From assembly GCA_014523515.1 (NCBI GenBank), contig JAATVJ010000053.1:1-10121 (forward strand): DNA of 10,121 bases, given 5' to 3'. Each line of letters begins with the position of its first letter. The stretch's first letter is position 1. Below, piece by piece: positions 1-7,119 of this stretch. The position numbers and the translations under genes were made by a program. Source of the stretch: Nitrososphaerales archaeon TH1177 (GTDB taxonomy: Archaea; Thermoproteota; Nitrososphaeria; Nitrososphaerales; Nitrososphaeraceae). The notes beneath the pieces were generated by a model that saw only the letters and a list, made by a program, of their open reading frames with translations, ran no database searches and had not been told where the DNA came from.

Positions 1-1
1 A

Positions 2-460
2 GTTCCTATCAAACTAAAATCATCAGGAATAAAAAGACTAATGGAAAGAGCATTATATGGTCAAGGAATAAGAACAAAACTTAAAGAAGGCAAAAAAAGA
101 CATGAATTTCAAGTAGACCATGGCTATAGAAAATTCTTCAAGACTCGTTGTGAGCTTGGTGGAATGAAACCTATTAACATAGAAAAACTGTTATCTCATT
201 CTACTGGAATATCCGATTCCTATTATAGAGCTACAGAACAAGAATTGTTAGACGATTATCTCAAAGCTATGGATTCTCTTACAATTGATGAGAGAAATAA
301 ACTAAAAAAAAGAATAGACAAATTAGAAGAAAAGAATGAAGATGAGAATTACATAATTAAAGCTAAGCTTCAAGAAAAAGATGAACAAATTCAATCATTG
401 AGGTCAGAGATGAGATTCTTGAGGGAAATGGTTAACAAAATGGTTAGCTCTCCTGTATAA
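2..460 (+). CDS. Tyrosine recombinase/integrase, C-terminal catalytic part (5' end outside window)
   Basis: The frame is open from base 2, so the gene starts before the window; the ATG at 41 is internal. Integrases of this class cut and rejoin DNA through a tyrosine nucleophile and insert mobile elements into the chromosome. Visible catalytic motifs are the HxxR box as HGYR (bases 119-130), the LSH segment (bases 191-199) and the nucleophile region DSYYR, where the second Tyr (bases 224-226) lies nine residues after the LSH histidine, as expected for the family. The N-terminal DNA-binding part and the first catalytic Arg are not in view. After the Tyr there is a charged helical tail of about 75 residues, rich in Lys, Glu and Gln, that looks like a coiled coil. 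The wording resembles archaeal integrases I know from Thaumarchaeota elements. Its position suggests that the window begins at or inside an integrated element. Confidence 0.88.
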   Translation, partial: VPIKLKSSGIKRLMERALYGQGIRTKLKEGKKRHEFQVDHGYRKFFKTRCELGGMKPINIEKLLSHSTGISDSYYRATEQELLDDYLKAMDSLTIDERNKLKKRIDKLEEKNEDENYIIKAKLQEKDEQIQSLRSEMRFLREMVNKMVSSPV

Positions 461-811
461 TCACTTATATTGCAATTAAATTTCTTATGCATATTTGAAG
501 TATTCTTTAAAATTAAGTACTATTTTTGAATAAACATTAAGTTTTACTTCTAACTCAAAAAGTATATCAATTAAAGTTTTTAATAATGTTATAAATGATT
601 TGAATAATGAAGAAGATAATTACTACATTTGTAAAACCAAATTATAAAAACAGAGAATTAGAAAATTAAAACAAGATAAAAATCTATCATTATTTTTATA
701 AGATTTTTAGAAAAATTACTTAATTGATTGAAAAAACAAAAATTATAAGAACAAATATAGTGTGTTATTAAAATATATTGGATTTACCAACTGCTAACAT
801 ATGAATTAATC
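461..811. other. Gene-poor AT-rich stretch between integrase and the minus-strand gene
   Basis: No convincing gene is seen on either strand in this very AT-rich stretch. The longest plus-strand open run (534-647, 37 codons plus stop) has no start codon and no recognisable product; it could be a worn-out coding fragment or chance. Both flanking genes end here (convergent), so transcription termination signals are expected; the A6CA5 tract at 731-742 is the best candidate. I found no tRNA or long repeat, and no obvious attachment core. Confidence 0.5.
731..742 (-). terminator. Possible oligo-T terminator of the minus-strand zinc-ribbon gene
   Basis: On the minus strand this reads T5-G-T6, about 70 nt past the stop of the 812-1939 gene. 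Archaeal RNA polymerase often terminates at oligo-U runs without a hairpin. In sequence this AT-rich the tract could be chance. Confidence 0.3.
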
Positions 812-1939
812 CTAATATCTTGGCATAAAACAAGGTATAACTCTAATTTGCTTACATTTATTGCATTGAAACTTTATATTATCATATTCATCAACATTGT
901 ATGTTATATTTTTTTTATAATCAAAAGTTGACCATATGAGGATAGTATATTGATCACATTCATTACAATAACCTTCTAAAACTATCTTTTCATAATCAGA
1001 TCTTAATTCAAATTGTTTCTTTTCATAATTTGACGTAATAATATTTTTGTCCATAAATTTAAATTCAATATATTGCTTTAATCTAAATAAAATAATATTT
1101 TTTTCTTCTACTGAAATAGAATTTATCGTTTCTTTCCATATATCATGAAATATCCTACGATCTAATTTGTTATAAGGTACAAAATCATATACCATTATTG
1201 ACTTTAACAAATACATAAGATAAATTATTTCCCTATTGGAACATAAAATGTTTATAAAATAACTAATTATTTTATCAAAATATCCTTTTTTATAAATTAA
1301 TTCAAAAAACTTCAAATAAAAATTGACATAAGAAATACTATTTCTAATAATGGGAAAGATCTGATTAATAATTATATCATAAATTTGTTCATTATTTTTT
1401 GATAATTCTTGCTGTTTTGTATCATTCTTTTTATCTTTTAATTCTTGTATTAAATAATAATTTTTAATAATTAAAGCCAATAATTTCCCATCTAATGTAT
1501 ATGAATAAGTCTCAACTTCAAAATTTTTTAATTTTTCTGAGAAGGCTTTTCCTGTCTGCTTTATTAATTTTAAATTAAGTAGGTCATTAAATAATGAATT
1601 TATTCTTGGTTCTTTAGCATGTCTTCTGGCACTATAGCTGGTTCTTGATTTAAATCCCTGATATTCAATCTTGAATTCAAAATTTTTTTCTTTTATGAGC
1701 CAATTCTGCAATTCGGTTAACTTAAAATCCTTTGGATTTTTAAAATAATATAATATTATATCTTGGTATAACAAGGCATCCTTTGTGAATAAGACTTTTC
1801 CTGTAAGTGAATCAATTTGTGAAGAAAAAATATCATCAATATAAGGTCCTCTAAGTTTTAGAGATTTTAAAAATTTGTTATAATTTTTTCCTTTTATAGA
1901 TGATATATAAGATTTTTGTTTAGGCATTTGATATATCAT
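812..1939 (-). CDS. Unrecognised winged-helix-like protein with C-terminal zinc ribbon
   Basis: This 375-residue protein matches no family I can name. Residues about 55-160 look like a winged-helix domain: helices, a stretch resembling RINSLFNDLLNLKLIKQTG, then a beta-wing and YSYTLDGKLLALI, as in HTH regulators and replication initiators. The middle (about 165-320) is helical, aromatic and Lys/Ile-rich, with no obvious membrane segment. The C-terminus holds a likely zinc ribbon: Cys325-x2-Cys328, a 30-residue insert, then Cys359-x2-Cys362. The first Met (1939) is used; a second Met five codons later (MPKQK) is equally possible. It diverges from the ATPase gene across 125 bp. A nucleic-acid-binding role is inference. 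The gene appears intact. Confidence 0.78.
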   Translation of the reverse strand: MIYQMPKQKSYISSIKGKNYNKFLKSLKLRGPYIDDIFSSQIDSLTGKVLFTKDALLYQDIILYYFKNPKDFKLTELQNWLIKEKNFEFKIEYQGFKSRTSYSARRHAKEPRINSLFNDLLNLKLIKQTGKAFSEKLKNFEVETYSYTLDGKLLALIIKNYYLIQELKDKKNDTKQQELSKNNEQIYDIIINQIFPIIRNSISYVNFYLKFFELIYKKGYFDKIISYFINILCSNREIIYLMYLLKSIMVYDFVPYNKLDRRIFHDIWKETINSISVEEKNIILFRLKQYIEFKFMDKNIITSNYEKKQFELRSDYEKIVLEGYCNECDQYTILIWSTFDYKKNITYNVDEYDNIKFQCNKCKQIRVIPCFMPRY

Positions 1940-1970
1940 GCTTTAAACCAATTCGCTGAATTATCTTTTT

Positions 1971-1980
1971 CTTTAAAATA
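1971..1980 (-). promoter_or_regulatory. TATA-like box for the minus-strand zinc-ribbon gene
   Basis: Read on the minus strand this is TATTTTAAAG, centred about 37 bp before the start codon at 1939. With the usual 25-bp spacing from an archaeal TATA box to the transcription start, this would give a short leader of about 10 nt. There is no Shine-Dalgarno sequence before the start, which suits a short-leader transcript. Composition alone makes such boxes common here. Confidence 0.35.
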
Positions 1981-1995
1981 ACTTTATGAATGAAA

Positions 1996-2005
1996 TTTTT
2001 AATAA
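1996..2005 (+). promoter_or_regulatory. TATA-like box for the ATPase gene run
   Basis: TTTTTAATAA lies in the divergent intergenic region, about 64 bp before the ATPase start. A transcript starting about 25 bp downstream would have a leader of roughly 40 nt, long enough to hold the GGAG at 2050-2053. Weak evidence, because the region is AT-rich throughout. Confidence 0.3.
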
Positions 2006-2049
2006 TCAATGTTTTGTTAAGGAGATTCAAGATAATGAATTATTGAGAT

Positions 2050-2053
2050 GGAG
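2050..2053 (+). promoter_or_regulatory. Shine-Dalgarno-like GGAG supporting the ATPase start
   Basis: GGAG ends 11 nt before the ATG at 2065, a little long but usable. It favours 2065 over the out-of-frame ATG at 2049 that overlaps it. The AAGGAGA-type run further upstream (2019-2025) is too far away to serve this start. Confidence 0.4.
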
Positions 2054-2064
2054 CTTTTTTTAGA

Positions 2065-4281
2065 ATGTCTGATCCATATTTCGAAATCAATAATGAGAGC
2101 ATTTATTCAGCTGAAGAATATGAAAAAATGACAGAGGGTAAGTATGGCAAAGAAATATCTGTTCCTCATGATAATAATATTGATAATTTAATAATAGAGA
2201 AAAAGGAATTAAAATCTAAAATACAGAATGAAGATTTTTTTGAATACGTTATCAAAACTATAAAAAAAACTGTCAAATGTGAAGATGCTCTTATCAGACA
2301 AATATTGTATACGGGATTTAGTACGTATGTAGAAGATGATCCCCTGAACCTAGGAGTTTTGGCACCTACAAGTGAAGGCAAGACATATGCTATAATTGAA
2401 TCATTGCAATATTTTCCTGATGAAGATGTTTTATATATTGGGCAGATGTCACCAAAAGTTTTAGTTAGACAAAAAGGCATTTTAATAGATAAGAAAAGTG
2501 GTCAACCAATAGGAGATAAAATTCAAGAATTAAGAACAAAAGCAAGAGATTTGGTTAAGAAAATGAATGTAACCAAAGATAAGGAAATTAAGGCTGAAAT
2601 TAATGATGAAATTCAAAACATACGTGAAGATATTCAAAAATTGTTTGAAAATTCTAAAACCTTGATAGATTTGAGAGGTAAGATTTTAGTATTCTTGGAA
2701 CCTCCCAAACAAGAATTATGGGATTTGTTAAAACCCATTCTGTCGCATGATAAAAAAGAGATAGAATTTCCTTTTGTAGACAAGACAGCAAACAGCAATG
2801 CTGAAACTAAAGACGTATTGGTTAGAGGTTGGCCTGCTTGTATTTTTTGTTCGGCAAAGGATGAATCTAAGTGGGAAATCTGGAACGAAATCAAAAGTAG
2901 GATAATAGTTACCTCTCCTAACATGGTAACGCAAAAATACAAGGAATCGAATAAACTGATTTCACAAAATAAAGGCTTACCGAATTTAATACAACAGCAA
3001 ATCATAATATCAGACGAGGAAATTGAAATAACTAAAAATTGTATCTTACTAATTAAAGAAAAAATAAACGAATTTAAGTCTAAAAATAAGAATGGAAAGA
3101 TTTCATTATGGATTCCCTATAACGATTTACTGCAAAAAGAATTGCCTGCTAATAAAGGAACTGACGTTAGATTTGCCAAAAAAATATTTTCATTATTGAA
3201 CATAATTCCTATTGTAAAAAGTGATTTAAGAAAAATCTTGGTGATGGAAGGTGAAAGTTCTATCATAGCAGACATAAATGATTTAAAAGAAGTACTATTA
3301 ATAACTCAAAACTTTGATGGTTTACCAAAGTTTAAGGCAGAGTTCTTTAATGATATATTTCTACCACTTTACAATATAAAGACAGAACCCGATTCAAAGA
3401 GAAATGATGAAGGGAAAAAGATAAAAGAAGAATATGTAAAAGCAGTAACAACTAGAGAGCTCTGTAGTTATTTCAAAGAGATTAAGAAAAAGCCTATCTC
3501 AACTGATAATTTAAAACACACATATCTCCATACGTTTATCAATGAAGGTTTAATCGATTATATTCAATCGAATATTGATGGTAAACAAAATATTTACTAT
3601 CCCATAGTCACAGAATCGTTATCGATTGAATCGATTATGAATCTAATCGACAAGGAATCACAACAATCTTCAACTATTTATGAAAAAATTACAAAAAATA
3701 TTACAGAAGTTTGGATTTTCCATGAAATAACAGGGTTGATTCGTTATCGATTGGACCAGGTAACTATAGGGCTATTTGATTATATCAATGATCCTGAGAA
3801 ATTCCAGATATTATCTGATAATAATCATATATTGGAAGAAGAAAAAGAAGAAGGATCAAGAAGAGCTCTTAGTATAAGTGAATTCATACAAAAATACAGT
3901 GATATATTCAATATCCCGATCGATAACAAAAGGAGCTCAATTCTTACTGATTTTGCCAAAAGAAGCCCATTCTTGTCGATTCTAGCCAAAATCGATTCAA
4001 TCGATAAGAAAGATATCATCACCACTACTAAAAATATAGATGATGGAAAAGCAATTAGCTCTACACTTCAAGAACCGTTAAAGTCATTGTCATTTTTACC
4101 TTCTTCAGAACAATCATCATTATTACCATCAATACTTTGTCATTATTGTAATTACCAAGGCAAATCTGAAAATCAAGTATTGGTCCATTCCATTAATGCA
4201 CATCCTGGCAAACCAGCAAGACCTGATCCTAATCTGCTAGATTTAATGCAGAAGAAGGATAAGAAGGAGAAAGAGATCTAA
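2065..4281 (+). CDS. P-loop ATPase with C-terminal C2H2 zinc finger, probable mobile-element replication or maintenance ATPase
   Basis: A 738-residue protein. Walker A is clear: APTSEGKT at residues 100-107 with Lys106, after a strand resembling LNLGVL. A likely Walker B strand is KILVFLE (206-212), followed by PPKQELWDLLKPILSHDKK, and a possible sensor strand SRIIVTSPN (278-286). Between Walker A and B, residues about 150-200 are charged and helical. Residues about 450-660 look like winged-helix and linker sequence (HTYLHTFINEGLIDYI and around). The C-terminus carries a C2H2-type finger, Cys692-x2-Cys695-x12-His708-x4-His713, then a basic tail. I recognise the P-loop NTPase fold but not the precise family; a helicase or initiator-like ATPase acting on DNA is inference. 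It is followed after 3 bp by the small gene and then the topoisomerase-like gene, so co-transcription is likely. The 3' third of the gene carries the repeat array described separately. Appears intact. Confidence 0.85.
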   Translation: MSDPYFEINNESIYSAEEYEKMTEGKYGKEISVPHDNNIDNLIIEKKELKSKIQNEDFFEYVIKTIKKTVKCEDALIRQILYTGFSTYVEDDPLNLGVLAPTSEGKTYAIIESLQYFPDEDVLYIGQMSPKVLVRQKGILIDKKSGQPIGDKIQELRTKARDLVKKMNVTKDKEIKAEINDEIQNIREDIQKLFENSKTLIDLRGKILVFLEPPKQELWDLLKPILSHDKKEIEFPFVDKTANSNAETKDVLVRGWPACIFCSAKDESKWEIWNEIKSRIIVTSPNMVTQKYKESNKLISQNKGLPNLIQQQIIISDEEIEITKNCILLIKEKINEFKSKNKNGKISLWIPYNDLLQKELPANKGTDVRFAKKIFSLLNIIPIVKSDLRKILVMEGESSIIADINDLKEVLLITQNFDGLPKFKAEFFNDIFLPLYNIKTEPDSKRNDEGKKIKEEYVKAVTTRELCSYFKEIKKKPISTDNLKHTYLHTFINEGLIDYIQSNIDGKQNIYYPIVTESLSIESIMNLIDKESQQSSTIYEKITKNITEVWIFHEITGLIRYRLDQVTIGLFDYINDPEKFQILSDNNHILEEEKEEGSRRALSISEFIQKYSDIFNIPIDNKRSSILTDFAKRSPFLSILAKIDSIDKKDIITTTKNIDDGKAISSTLQEPLKSLSFLPSSEQSSLLPSILCHYCNYQGKSENQVLVHSINAHPGKPARPDPNLLDLMQKKDKKEKEI
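3618..3637 (+). repeat. Full repeat unit A of the TCGAT array
   Basis: This near-palindromic unit has two ATCGATT cores separated by GA. Its 18-bp segment 3619-3636 recurs exactly in inverted orientation at 3990-4007, and its overlapping segment 3616-3628 recurs exactly in direct orientation at 3741-3753. Here the codons encode roughly SLSIESIM. Confidence 0.8.
3741..3753 (+). repeat. Direct repeat unit B (13 bp exact) of the TCGAT array
   Basis: TCGTTATCGATTG is identical to 3616-3628, 125 bp upstream. The copies sit in different codon phases: the first is read as tcg tta tcg att g, the second as at-t cgt tat cga ttg. They therefore encode different peptides (SLSI versus IRYRL), which excludes a protein repeat as the cause. 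Confidence 0.8.
3990..4007 (-). repeat. Full inverted unit C (18 bp exact) of the TCGAT array
   Basis: On the minus strand this is TTATCGATTGAATCGATT, identical to 3619-3636 about 370 bp away. On the plus strand it encodes KIDSID, unrelated to the peptide at unit A. Confidence 0.8.
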
Positions 4282-4284
4282 AAA

Positions 4285-4653
4285 ATGTCCATAGCATCAT
4301 CAACAACCACAAAACCAAAAATGTCCAATTCCTTGGAGTTATTAACTGGACTAACAGTAGCAGAAATACAAAAGAAATATGAAATTCTTTCAGCTATTGT
4401 TATAGAATATAGTGGGAAGGTACATGATTCACAACCTTGTATTCTCTCAAATAATAATTCTACTATGTCATTAATTGTCTATTATGAAGTTCCTGAAGGA
4501 CACGAGAAGCAGTTAAAAAAAAGTTTGGTAATTTTACTAGAAATCTTCTGCCTTTACAACAGAGAAATATTGGTTAAGGTGAGATTTTTTCTATATTTCG
4601 TAACCAAGGTCAGAAATAGTCAAAATTTCTCACCTTGGTTATCTATCGAATAG
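4285..4653 (+). CDS. Small hypothetical protein with a likely frame break at an A8 run
   Basis: As read it encodes 122 residues of unknown family, starting 3 bp after the ATPase stop with GGAG at 4266-4269, somewhat far (15 nt) upstream. The N-terminal part up to about EGHEKQLKK (base 4522) has normal AT-rich third positions and reads as a real small acidic-to-neutral protein (LTGLTVAEIQKKYEIL, then MSLIVYYEVPEGH). After the A8 run at 4515-4522 the annotated frame turns hydrophobic and uses many C-ending codons, unlike its neighbours. The -1 frame instead reads KFGNFTRNLLPLQQRNIG with AT-ending codons and stops at 4577. I therefore think the natural product is about 97 residues (4285-4577), reached either by correcting a one-base loss or by slippage. 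Function unknown; position between the ATPase and the topoisomerase-like gene suggests a partner of one of them. Confidence 0.6.
   Translation: MSIASSTTTKPKMSNSLELLTGLTVAEIQKKYEILSAIVIEYSGKVHDSQPCILSNNNSTMSLIVYYEVPEGHEKQLKKSLVILLEIFCLYNREILVKVRFFLYFVTKVRNSQNFSPWLSIE
4515..4523 (+). other. A8G slippery tract in the small gene
   Basis: In the reading frame the tract is tta aaa aaa agt. It contains A AAA AAG, the classical -1 slippery heptamer known from bacterial dnaX, and A8 is also a substrate for polymerase slippage. A -1 step gives exactly the alternative frame whose codon use looks genuine. No strong stem lies at the usual 5-9 nt downstream; the nearest hairpin begins about 80 nt away, so true programmed frameshifting is uncertain. 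Confidence 0.5.
4576..4641. repeat. Three-copy AAGGTSAGA repeat with a 17-bp stem-loop
   Basis: AAGGTGAGA (4576-4584), AAGGTCAGA (4606-4614) and an inverted AAGGTGAGA (4628-4636) lie together; the first two are 30 bp apart, about three helical turns. The last two sit in a longer inverted repeat: arm 4601-4617 pairs with arm 4625-4641 across a 7-nt loop, 16 of 17 positions complementary with one C/C mismatch. If the small gene really stops at 4577 the array is intergenic, just before the topoisomerase-like gene. It could be an operator, an RNA processing or termination hairpin, or a second protein-binding site. There is no oligo-T directly after it, so a simple terminator is less likely. Confidence 0.7.
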
Positions 4654-4677
4654 TAGGATGGTTAGATAATATAAATA

Positions 4678-7119
4678 ATGACAATTTTATATTCTGAACA
4701 AGCACAAACAACAGATTTTATAACAATCAAGGGTATAAGAACCAGATTAGGTTTAGACAAAAAGGATCTTGATGTTTTTGTTATTAGGGAGTTGTTTGAT
4801 AATGCATTGGATTTTATTGAATCCAATGCTAAGGAATTTGTTAAACGAAATAAAACTCCATATATTCATTTAATCTCTTCAGAAGAAGAAAATGGAAAAG
4901 TTACTAAAATTACTGTTAGAAATTCAAATCCTCTTGTTGGAATAGATAATGTATTTTCTGATTCTCAGATTGAAAAGATATTTAATTTTGATAATTACTA
5001 TAGCAGTAAACGAAATCAATACCATTTAAGTCGTGGTGCATTAGGTGGAGCATTTAAAGATATATTAGGAATTACTTATGCTCTTGCAGTACAAGGAGAG
5101 GATTCAAGCAATAATATTGCAACTTATCAAGATTGGAAATATCCACTTCAGATCAATATTTCAAACAAAAGACTGATTGAGGTTAGAATTGAAATAGTTA
5201 ATAAAATTAGAAAAAAGATACAATCAAAAATAGACTTTAAAAATATAGAACTAGAGAAAAATGATTCAGATAATAATGACTATACAGAAATTACAATATA
5301 TATTCCTAAAAAAATAGATTATCAAGATATTCATTCAGTTTTTCAGGATTATGCGATTATAAACACACATATAGATTTTAAATCAAAACTCGGAGATTAT
5401 ATTGAAATTACTTATAAAGCCACTCAAGAAATAAAAGATTGGAAGAATAAGCAAAGTATCTATTATTATTCATTAAATGAGTTTAAAGATTTAATCCGTA
5501 GTTTTGAATCAAGTAATGATTCTTTGAATGTATATGAAGAGCTTATTCATACAGATTTTAGGGAAGGTTGGACATTAGAAAAAAGTAAGGAATTTGAAAC
5601 GTTAACTTTTGGTGAGTTAAAACAAGATGATAGAAAAATTGAAAATATTTACCAATTATTAAAAGATAATGTTCCTTCAATAAGAGAAAAACAATCCGCA
5701 TCTTCACGAGATTTAGAATTACCATTTGATATAAAACAAAATATTAGAAGGAAGGCATTAACTGAACGTTTTGAGCAAGTATTTACAGGTATAGATAGTT
5801 TTGCATATAAACGAATAGATGGGTATTTCGGACCAGAAGAGGGAACAAAGAATTCTGTGGAATATCCGTTCATAGTCGAAATATTTTTGGCAGAGTCATC
5901 TGAATATGAAAAAAGATTACATTTCTTTCCGTCAGTAAATTTGTCACCATCAATGTATATTAATTCCCTTGATGATGAGGATAGAAATAACGAGATATTT
6001 GTTTTTAAAACTGGCAGTAAGGACAGTGATGAGATAGAATCTTCACATGCAATCACAGAGATTTTAAATAAATGTGGCTTTTCTTTCGATGAGAAAAAGC
6101 ACAGAAAATCTATTAATTTTGTATTTATTAATTTAATATCTCCTAGGATAGACTACAAAACTGGTGGTAAAATACATCTAGAATTAAAACCATTTGGATC
6201 AATTGCTCAAGATTTATATAAATTTTGTAAATCACCAAATATTAAAGGTAAAAATAATAAAAAAAATGAAAGACCAGACTCTATAAGACAAGAATTAAAA
6301 TATTTAATAGAAGAAGAACGTGTATTTAAAATTGAAAGCAATCCTGATTTAAAGATAATTGATAGATGGACACAAAGTACTACATTCTATACTCTAAGAA
6401 AAATACTAATTGATCTTGGATATAGAGATGTAGATAAAAAAAGAAAATACATTACTAGAATAATCAAAGATGTGTGTGAAGAATTAGGATATAAAAGACA
6501 TGAACTTGGAATAATTGCAGCAGAAAGAGCACAATTATACTTTGACGGTCGGGTTCTTGGCGTTAGTTTTGATCAATTAGAAGAATTAATGAAAAAAGGT
6601 ACTGATTTGTTAGTTATAGAGAAGGAAGGTATAGCCGATGTATTAATGGATTTTGCAAATAGGTGGGGTATTGCAATCTTGAATTCTAGAGGATTTCTTA
6701 CTGAATATGCTACTGAATTATCAGAACTTGCAGAACAAAATGGTTGTAATATTGCAATATTGACAGACTGGGACTCTTCAGGATTACTTATTTCTTCTAA
6801 CTTACCAAATGCTTACAGAATAGGTATAGACCTAAAGACACTTGAAAAATTTGGACTGCGTAAGGAAGATGTAGAGGAAAAAGTCCTCCAAAAGAAGGAA
6901 AACGATAACCATCTTAAAAAACTGAAAAAGTTGAGTTGTGAACAAATACCTTCACCATATTCTATATCAGATTGGTATCAAATGATAAAATATCTAGAAG
7001 GTAGAAAACGTATAGAAATTGATAGTGTTATTGCTAGAGTTGGAAGTAAAGCGTTTTCGGATTTTATAATTAAAGAACTTGATAAAATATTCCTGAGAGA
7101 GATTATAACAGAGCTATAA
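4678..7119 (+). CDS. Single-chain type IIB topoisomerase-like protein (Topo VI B-A fusion, Topo VIII-like), frame broken near 3' end
   Basis: The 813-residue reading joins two halves that are separate subunits in Topo VI. The N-terminal half is a GHKL (Bergerat) ATPase: N-box RELFDNALDF with Glu38, Asn42 and Asp45; lid SRGALGGAFKDILG (118-131) with the GxxG loop; and TEITIYIP near 203-210. The usual DxGxG box is replaced by VRNSNPLVGI (80-89), which is divergent. The middle (about 330-520) may act as a transducer. The C-terminal half has a winged-helix segment with candidate nucleophile Tyr571 in TQSTTFYTLRKIL, then a TOPRIM domain with Glu648 (VIEKEGIAD) and Asp697/Asp699 (TDWDSSG). Type IIB enzymes make ATP-dependent double-strand breaks and pass DNA through them; fused forms (Topo VIII) are known from plasmids and integrated elements. 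The gene follows the ATPase and small gene. Its last six residues are out of frame: the true C-terminus continues to 7358. Active enzyme, nuclease or defence ATPase are all possible. Confidence 0.85.
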   Translation: MTILYSEQAQTTDFITIKGIRTRLGLDKKDLDVFVIRELFDNALDFIESNAKEFVKRNKTPYIHLISSEEENGKVTKITVRNSNPLVGIDNVFSDSQIEKIFNFDNYYSSKRNQYHLSRGALGGAFKDILGITYALAVQGEDSSNNIATYQDWKYPLQINISNKRLIEVRIEIVNKIRKKIQSKIDFKNIELEKNDSDNNDYTEITIYIPKKIDYQDIHSVFQDYAIINTHIDFKSKLGDYIEITYKATQEIKDWKNKQSIYYYSLNEFKDLIRSFESSNDSLNVYEELIHTDFREGWTLEKSKEFETLTFGELKQDDRKIENIYQLLKDNVPSIREKQSASSRDLELPFDIKQNIRRKALTERFEQVFTGIDSFAYKRIDGYFGPEEGTKNSVEYPFIVEIFLAESSEYEKRLHFFPSVNLSPSMYINSLDDEDRNNEIFVFKTGSKDSDEIESSHAITEILNKCGFSFDEKKHRKSINFVFINLISPRIDYKTGGKIHLELKPFGSIAQDLYKFCKSPNIKGKNNKKNERPDSIRQELKYLIEEERVFKIESNPDLKIIDRWTQSTTFYTLRKILIDLGYRDVDKKRKYITRIIKDVCEELGYKRHELGIIAAERAQLYFDGRVLGVSFDQLEELMKKGTDLLVIEKEGIADVLMDFANRWGIAILNSRGFLTEYATELSELAEQNGCNIAILTDWDSSGLLISSNLPNAYRIGIDLKTLEKFGLRKEDVEEKVLQKKENDNHLKKLKKLSCEQIPSPYSISDWYQMIKYLEGRKRIEIDSVIARVGSKAFSDFIIKELDKIFLREIITEL
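7095..7102 (+). other. (GA)4 tract at the frame break of the topoisomerase-like gene
   Basis: The sequence reads ctgagagagattat. Removing one GA gives ctg aga gat tat, which joins the upstream ...DKIFLR directly to DYNRAIKVPE in the downstream frame. Upstream stops in the downstream frame at 7080-7085 confine the break to about 7086-7116, and this dinucleotide repeat is the only simple-repeat tract there. Confidence 0.6.

Larger units (their letters stand above)
3551..4008. repeat. Intragenic cluster of TCGAT-core repeats (iteron-like array)
   Basis: About ten TCGAT/ATCGA cores crowd into some 460 bp of the ATPase gene, while the rest of this AT-rich window has only scattered single examples. 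The fullest unit reads GTTATCGATTGAATCGATTA (3618-3637). Members include TAATCGATTA plus ATTCAATCGA (3551-3571, an inverted unit with a 4-bp expansion), TAATCGA at 3644-3650, TCGTTATCGATTG at 3741-3753, an inverted GTTATCGAT at 3919-3927, TTGTCGATT at 3973-3981, and a full inverted unit at 3990-4007. The core falls in all three codon phases (tcg att, atc gat, tat cga ttg) and forces rare GC-containing codons, so the constraint is on the DNA. Spacing is irregular and orientations are mixed. A binding-site array for an initiator, partition or regulatory protein is the best inference. Confidence 0.75.

Noticed and set aside
2166..2480. Minus-strand open frame of 104 codons opposite the ATPase
   Set aside because: It lies wholly antisense to a gene with clear Walker motifs, and its composition (Ser/Ile/Cys-rich) is typical of an antisense shadow.
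2634..3005. Minus-strand open frame of 123 codons opposite the ATPase
   Set aside because: Antisense to conserved-looking ATPase sequence, no motif, no ribosome site.
4601..4641. Stem-loop as a classical intrinsic terminator
   Set aside because: No oligo-T follows the stem, and the arms belong to a three-copy repeat, which a terminator would not explain.
5649..6056. Minus-strand open frame of 135 codons opposite the topoisomerase-like gene
   Set aside because: Antisense shadow, Ser-rich and without recognisable domain.
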